DNA of 64,000 nt from Desulfovibrio sp. X2 (GTDB taxonomy: Bacteria > Desulfobacterota > Desulfovibrionia > Desulfovibrionales > Desulfovibrionaceae), in NCBI RefSeq assembly GCF_000422205.1, contig NZ_ATHV01000064.1, positions 1 through 64,000 on the forward strand, in the 5' to 3' direction. Under the pieces are notes generated by a model. The model searched no databases, was not told where the DNA came from, and saw nothing but the letters and a program-made list of their open reading frames with translations. Position numbers and translations under genes: made by a program. Every line of letters starts with the position of its first letter. Within the stretch, counting starts at the first letter, position 1. Shown in pieces: positions 59,875 through 64,000 of the stretch.

Positions 59875-60792
59875 TCAGGGGATCGCGACCACGTTCCCGG
59901 AGGGGATGGGCGTGGCCAGGATGGAAATGCGGGCGAAGGAGCTCTTGGCGTAGTGCACCACGTACTCGCAACGCCCGAGCAGGTACATGTCCGTGAGCGC
60001 CTCCATGCCCTTGCGCACGTTGCTCACGCCCTCGATCAGGCCGTGCAGCGGCTCGTTCGCCGGGGAGAGGTACTTGTCGGTCACGAGCAGGTCGGGGAAG
60101 AGGCGCTTGAAAAGGGTCTGCACGTGCAGGTTGTCCGTGCACAGGAAGACCTGCGCGCCCGTGCGCGCCACGAGTTCGCGCACCTCTTCCAGGATGCGGT
60201 CCACCGGGGATTCGAGGTCCGTGTGCCGGACGTGCACGCCCACGGCCGGATGGCGCAGAAGCTTCGCGTAGCCGTCCACGGCGCGCACGACGTCTCCCGT
60301 GGGGCGGATGTGGCGCGAGAGCACCACGTGCCCGGCCTGGTCCAGGGTGGGGCCGCCGGGAAAGGCGGAGAACTCGGGGAGCGCCGCGAGCCTGGGCAGC
60401 AGCCCTTGCAGCGGCTCCATGCCCGGGGCCCAGAAGACCAGCACCTCGTTCTCGTAGTCGGTGCGGGCGAGGTCGATGCGCGTGGCGGCGAAGACTTCCG
60501 GGTCGAAATGGTCGTTGTCGAAGAGGTATTCGACGGCCACGGGCAGGGCCAGGCGCTCGCGCCAGAAGACGGGAAAGATGTCGTCCGAGGCGGGCGGAGC
60601 GTCCACGTAGGGGACGCCCGCGATGTCGAAGTACCGCGTGAAGGTGTTGCTCGCGTCGTCGGAATAGAGGCTGTCGCGCCAGTCCACGCAGAGCGTGCGG
60701 CCCGTGAGCAGCGCGTACGGGACCGCGGCGGCGGCAGCCTGCAGCCGGTTGCTCATGCCCCCCGAGCCCTTGACCACGATATATTTCGCCAT
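59875..60792 (-). CDS. NodZ/fucosyltransferase-like glycosyltransferase
   Basis: A 305-residue protein with KGSGGMSNRLQAAAAAVPYA at the N terminus, as in the GDP-sugar-binding start of NodZ and related fucosyltransferases, and the donor-site motif VGVHVRHTD with His and Arg. The C-terminal YVVHYAKSSFARIS fits the same fold. NodZ adds fucose to Nod factor; here it stands alone, so it may act on surface polysaccharide or glycan. AGGTGA lies before the ATG at 60792. Acceptor and donor unknown. Confidence 0.7.
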   Translation of the reverse strand: MAKYIVVKGSGGMSNRLQAAAAAVPYALLTGRTLCVDWRDSLYSDDASNTFTRYFDIAGVPYVDAPPASDDIFPVFWRERLALPVAVEYLFDNDHFDPEVFAATRIDLARTDYENEVLVFWAPGMEPLQGLLPRLAALPEFSAFPGGPTLDQAGHVVLSRHIRPTGDVVRAVDGYAKLLRHPAVGVHVRHTDLESPVDRILEEVRELVARTGAQVFLCTDNLHVQTLFKRLFPDLLVTDKYLSPANEPLHGLIEGVSNVRKGMEALTDMYLLGRCEYVVHYAKSSFARISILATPIPSGNVVAIP

Positions 60793-60858
60793 TGCGTTCA
60801 CCTGCGACGGCCTAGGTAGGGCGAGGAGAGGTGTTTTGCAAGCCCTGCGCGGCAGGCA

Positions 60859-62940
60859 TCACAGGGGCACGCTCAGGCTGAAGACCGTGCCCTGGTCGGA
60901 GGCGACCTCCAGGGCGGCGTCGAGCTGACGCGCGAGATTCACCACCAGCTGCAGGCCGAGCGAGGTCGCTCCCTCCAGGGAGAAGCCCTCGGGCAGCCCC
61001 ACCCCGTCGTCGCTGATGCGCACGTCGAGCACGTCGTTCTTCAGCTCGCCGAGGATGGCGATGCGCCCGTCGTTCCGCCCCGCGAAGCCGTGCTGCACGG
61101 AGTTGGTGATGACCTCGTTGAGCACGAGACCGAGCGGAACGGCCTTGTCCACGCTGATGATCATCTCCGGGATGTCGACCACTGATTCGATGCGCTTGTC
61201 CCCGGCGAAGCTGCGCAGCAGGTGGCTCGCCAACTTGGCGACGTAGCTGCGCAGCTGGATGGAGGAGAGGCTCGGCGACTGGTAGATGTGCTCGTGCACG
61301 AGCGCCATGGTCGCGATGCGGTTGGCGCTCTCGCGCAGCGGCGGCTGCGCCTCCGGCCCGGAGCTGAGCATCTGGAGCTTGAGCAGGCTCGAGATGATCT
61401 GCAGGTTGTTCTTGACCCGGTGGTGGACCTCCTTGAGCAGCACCTCCTTCTCGTGCAGCGACTCCTTCAGGTGCTGCTCGGATATCTTCTCCTGGGTGAC
61501 GTCCGTGAAGACGGTGGCGAAGAATCCCTTCTTGGGGGAGATGACCGAGACGTGGAAGTGCCTGTCCAGGGGCGGGAAGAAGGCGTCGAAGACCAGCGGA
61601 TTGCCGGTCGAGGCGACGTAGGCGTACTCGTCGATGAAGGGGGGGACTTCGCCTCCGTAGCAGTCGCTGGCCAACTGCCCCACGACGTTCTCCCGGACAA
61701 GGCCGGTCTGCGTCTCGAAGGCCGCGTTGACCTCGAGGATGCGGTAGTCCAGGGCCCGGGCGTCCGCATCGTAGAGGAACTCGTGCAGGGCGACGCCCTC
61801 GGCCATGTTCTCGAAGAGCGAGCGGAACTTGGCCTCGCTCTCGCGCAGCGCCTCCTCCGCCTTCCTGCGTTCCGAGACGTCGCGGACCGCAGCGAGGATG
61901 GCATCCTCCCCGTCCAGGCGCGCCATGCGGGTGCTGATCTCCACCCAGAAGCTCCCGCCGTCCCTGCCCCTGCAACGGCTTTCGTAAGTCTGCGGGCCGT
62001 GTTCGCGCGTGCGCTCGAGCGGCACGGCCCCCTCCTCCCCGTCGTCCGGCGACGCGGCCAGGAGCTCTCCGCCCGCCAGCCGCGCCATCTCCTCGCCGGA
62101 ATAGCCGAACATGCGCTGGGCGCTGGCGTTGGCCTCCTTGATGCGCAGCGTCCCGGGGTCCAGGATCAGGATGGCGTCGTTCACGGTCTCGAAGATGGTC
62201 TGAAAACGCGTCCGGCTCTGCTCCATGGCCTCGATGGCCGTCCTGCGCTTGGACATCTCCTCGACGAGCGCCGCGTTGCGCTTGCGCACCACGAGCAGGA
62301 AGAGCCCGAAGGGAACGGCCAGCAAGGAGGCGAGGAGAAAGGCGAGGAGATAGGAGCGGCGCAGAAGGGCGAGCTGCTGCACGGTGGCGTCCTCGACGTA
62401 GGTGCCGGTGCCGAGCGCCGCATCCAGCTCGGGAACGTAGATGACGTAGGAAAGCTTCTCTTCCTCCTCCTGCGACGGCGGCCGGGGAAAGACGTAGCGG
62501 ACGAAGGAGCCCTCGGGATGCTCACGGACGCTCTGCAGCACGAGGCGCATGGGGTACTGGCCTATGGAATTGGGCTCGTCCAGGAGCTTCTTGCCCACGT
62601 CCAGCGGGCGGTAGGGCCGCACGAGCACCGTGCCGTCCATGGCGTTCAGGAAGAAGTAGTTGCGCGATTCACCGTCGTCGTAGGTCATCTGGCTCAGGAG
62701 GGCGCTGGCCTGGGCGCAGGCCTCGGACTTGCCGATGATCCCGGCGGCGTATCGCTGCAGGATGGGGGCGAGGGCCGAGCGGGCGATGGAGACCCGCGTG
62801 CGCAACGAGGCCTCGCGCTGCGCCTCGCTCAGGCGGATGAACTTGTTGGTCCAGTTCGTCTGCACCACCGCGAAGACGACGAGTATGACCACGGCACAGG
62901 CCAGCACGACGGCGACGATCTTGTCCGACAGCAGCTTCAT
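60859..62940 (-). CDS. Membrane sensor kinase, Cache plus two PAS, HisKA_2 type
   Basis: A 693-residue kinase. TM1 is at about 8-27, then a Cache-type extracellular domain (NYFFLNAMDGTVLVRPYRP), TM2 near 210-232, a first PAS (ETVNDAILILDPGTL) with the PAC segment SFWVEISTRMARL, a second PAS (SLFENMAEGVALHEF), and a HisKA_2 dimer domain with the phospho-His in LLKEVHHRVKNNLQII, then an HWE/HATPase (VLNEVITNSVQHGF). The ATG at 62940 gives the first membrane segment; a TTG upstream is possible. No response regulator is adjacent. Confidence 0.9.
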   Translation of the reverse strand: MKLLSDKIVAVVLACAVVILVVFAVVQTNWTNKFIRLSEAQREASLRTRVSIARSALAPILQRYAAGIIGKSEACAQASALLSQMTYDDGESRNYFFLNAMDGTVLVRPYRPLDVGKKLLDEPNSIGQYPMRLVLQSVREHPEGSFVRYVFPRPPSQEEEEKLSYVIYVPELDAALGTGTYVEDATVQQLALLRRSYLLAFLLASLLAVPFGLFLLVVRKRNAALVEEMSKRRTAIEAMEQSRTRFQTIFETVNDAILILDPGTLRIKEANASAQRMFGYSGEEMARLAGGELLAASPDDGEEGAVPLERTREHGPQTYESRCRGRDGGSFWVEISTRMARLDGEDAILAAVRDVSERRKAEEALRESEAKFRSLFENMAEGVALHEFLYDADARALDYRILEVNAAFETQTGLVRENVVGQLASDCYGGEVPPFIDEYAYVASTGNPLVFDAFFPPLDRHFHVSVISPKKGFFATVFTDVTQEKISEQHLKESLHEKEVLLKEVHHRVKNNLQIISSLLKLQMLSSGPEAQPPLRESANRIATMALVHEHIYQSPSLSSIQLRSYVAKLASHLLRSFAGDKRIESVVDIPEMIISVDKAVPLGLVLNEVITNSVQHGFAGRNDGRIAILGELKNDVLDVRISDDGVGLPEGFSLEGATSLGLQLVVNLARQLDAALEVASDQGTVFSLSVPL

Positions 62941-63152
62941 GTTCTCCCCGGTTCCCTGAGGCGCCACGGCGGTCGACTCCACTTTTTCTATATTCAAGCA
63001 GAATTATCGCAATGTTACAAGATTCTTCCCCACCTGCTCCGAAAATATTGCCGCGCATGCCGCAGGAATCGTGGCCAGATCACCATCGCAGATGGCGCAG
63101 CCGGATCGTCATCACCCTTTTTGATGGCTACTTACGAAACTTCCGGTCAGTG

Positions 63153-63181
63153 TTGACAGGTCGCGGAACGCTGTTTATTTT
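63153..63181 (+). promoter_or_regulatory. Promoter upstream of the cytidylate-kinase-like gene
   Basis: TTGACA (63153-63158) is followed after exactly 17 bases by TATTTT (63176-63181), a good sigma-70 pair. The -35 box is embedded in GTCAGTGTTGAC, itself an inverted repeat of GTCA/TGAC. Confidence 0.65.
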
Positions 63182-63191
63182 GCGCCTCCAG

Positions 63192-63207
63192 AACTGACCG
63201 GTCAGTT
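63192..63207 (+). promoter_or_regulatory. Perfect 16-bp palindrome, probable repressor operator
   Basis: AACTGACCGGTCAGTT is a perfect inverted repeat lying 11 bases after the -10 box, about where transcription would start. The core TGACCGGTCA and the partial copies CCGGTCAG at 63143-63150 and GACCGG at 63211-63216 suggest cooperative binding of a dimer, of the TetR/AcrR type. The regulator gene is not in the window. Confidence 0.65.
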
Positions 63208-63313
63208 TTTGACCGGCAGTCATGTATCCCATCCTCTCTGCGGCGCGCCGCCTTCAGCCTCGGTGCGAGCCGAGGCGAGGATCCGGGAGACGAAGAACAT
63301 CAGCGAGGAATTC

Positions 63314-63994
63314 ATGCATAGCGGCCACCTCATCGTCACCGTCGCCAGACAGCTGGGCAGCGGCGGCTCGGAAATCGCGCAGATCGTCGCCCGCCGTCTG
63401 GGCATCGCCTACATCGACAGGCAGATCCTGCAGGACGCCGCCAAGGAGCTGGGACTGGAAGAGGAGGAGCTGCAAAGCCGCTGCGAGCGGCTGCAGGGTT
63501 TCTGGGAGCGCCTGCTGCACGTCTTCGCGCAGGGTTCCCCGGCGAGCGTCTACAGCCCTCCTCCCTCGCGCGTGCCGAGCGATGAGATGGTCATGGCCGC
63601 GGAACGGGACGTGCTGCTCCATCTCGCGTCCAAGGGGCCCTGCGTCGTGGTCGGCCACTGCGGCTTCCACCTGCTCAGGGAACGCGGACAGCTGTTGAAC
63701 GTCTTCATCCATGCGCCCACCGACTTCCGCGTCGCGCGCGTCATGAAGCACTACGGAGCCAAGACGCCCGAGGAGGCCCTCGAAAGCATCGAGCTGGCCG
63801 ACAAGGAGCGTGGGGAATACGTGCAGGAACTCTCCGGCGCCCTCTGGGAGGACGCGACAAATTACCACCTGACCCTGGACGCCGCGTTCACGGGGCTCGA
63901 GCGGGCCGCAGAGACGATCACCCGGATCGCCTCCCCCCTGCTGCCCGAAAGCGCGGGAAAGGCCGGGCAGTCAACGGACGGGAAATCATCATGA
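63314..63994 (+). CDS. Cytidylate kinase-like family protein
   Basis: A 226-residue protein of the cytidylate-kinase-like family: LIVTVARQLGSGGSEIAQ (P-loop GSGGSE in place of a canonical GKS/T), GIAYIDRQILQDAAKELG, CVVVGHCGFHLLRE and a later LADKERGEYVQ. It differs from true Cmk in the P-loop, so the substrate is uncertain. The ATG at 63314 follows GAGGAATTC; an in-frame start 105 bases upstream would lie across the palindrome. Its stop overlaps the next start (ATGA), so it is the first gene of an operon leaving the window. Confidence 0.8.
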   Translation: MHSGHLIVTVARQLGSGGSEIAQIVARRLGIAYIDRQILQDAAKELGLEEEELQSRCERLQGFWERLLHVFAQGSPASVYSPPPSRVPSDEMVMAAERDVLLHLASKGPCVVVGHCGFHLLRERGQLLNVFIHAPTDFRVARVMKHYGAKTPEEALESIELADKERGEYVQELSGALWEDATNYHLTLDAAFTGLERAAETITRIASPLLPESAGKAGQSTDGKSS

Positions 63995-64000
63995 ACACGC
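63991..64000 (+). CDS. Start of next gene, truncated by the window edge
   Basis: ATGAACACGC begins a reading frame that overlaps the preceding stop codon by four bases (ATGA). Only three codons (Met-Asn-Thr) are visible, so nothing can be said of its function. Confidence 0.5.

Larger units (their letters stand above)
62941..63313. other. Intergenic region between sensor kinase and cytidylate-kinase-like gene
   Basis: This 373-base gap separates divergent genes. It contains the plus-strand promoter and palindrome listed next, between about 63143 and 63207. The rest, 62941-63140, is AT-richer than average and presumably carries the sensor-kinase promoter. No supported gene was seen. Confidence 0.5.

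Noticed and set aside
1-64000. CRISPR arrays, prophage, integrase, restriction or toxin-antitoxin genes.
   Set aside because: None was seen; the window reads as core and metabolic chromosome, apart from the single transposase-like gene.

Overview
The window is about 64 kb of GC-rich bacterial chromosome with densely packed genes, most of them in tight co-directional operons with ATGA or TGATG overlaps. The gene content points to a sulfate-reducing deltaproteobacterium of the Desulfovibrio type. It has a selenocysteine-containing periplasmic formate dehydrogenase with its maturation genes, a tungstate importer, a NikKMLQO-type nickel importer, a fused AccA-AccD carboxyltransferase, and many chemotaxis and two-component genes. 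The taxonomic call is an inference from gene content; no rRNA gene is present.

Layout. 1-9310 (minus strand): a chemotaxis operon, in transcription order cheB, a HEAT-repeat protein, cheR, a PilZ protein, a ParA-like ATPase, cheW, cheY and cheA. 9651-9769: tRNA-Pro(CGG) with its terminator. 10005-16144 (plus): a SulP permease, then a Liv-type binding lipoprotein, a sensor kinase with a cysteine-rich insert in its HAMP linker, and a receiver-STAS protein. 16349-24603 (minus): a formate dehydrogenase and molybdopterin operon (fdhE, fdhD-like, mobA, moaA, a degenerate IS1595-type transposase, a small ORF resembling the FdhA signal peptide, fdhA with an in-frame UGA, fdhB). 24962-27950 (plus): tupABC plus a MobB-like protein. 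Together the last two blocks look like one tungsten/molybdenum-cofactor formate dehydrogenase island arranged around an AT-rich divergent promoter region.

28017-31861 (minus): a Rel/SpoT (p)ppGpp enzyme and a peptide-type binding lipoprotein. 32071-35280: a SWIM-SNF2 helicase. 35377-37051: divergent argP/argO-like pair. 37180-41444: an RND efflux adaptor and pump. 41545-45148 (minus): ssb, a small unknown protein, and a SulP transporter with an N-terminal zinc ribbon and a C-terminal cyclic-nucleotide domain. 45313-49692 (minus): acyl-CoA carboxylase genes. 50000-51479 (minus): motAB. 51596-53906 (plus): purine nucleoside phosphorylase, a FlgO-like lipoprotein, infA and a cold-shock protein. 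53878-55422 (minus): cheW and an unknown repeat protein. 55601-55753: a 50-residue secreted or membrane peptide. 55850-59660 (minus): nikKMLQO. 59875-62940 (minus): a fucosyltransferase-like protein and a sensor kinase. 63314-63994 (plus): a cytidylate-kinase-like protein behind a promoter with a perfect 16-bp palindrome; the next gene starts at 63991 and runs off the window.

The strongest leads for new biology are the catalytically degenerate transposase fixed inside the formate dehydrogenase operon, the small FdhA-leader-like ORF beside it, the FdhD homologue lacking its cysteine pair, the binding-protein/HAMP-insert kinase/receiver-STAS system beside a SulP permease, and the zinc-ribbon/SulP/STAS/cNMP fusion.
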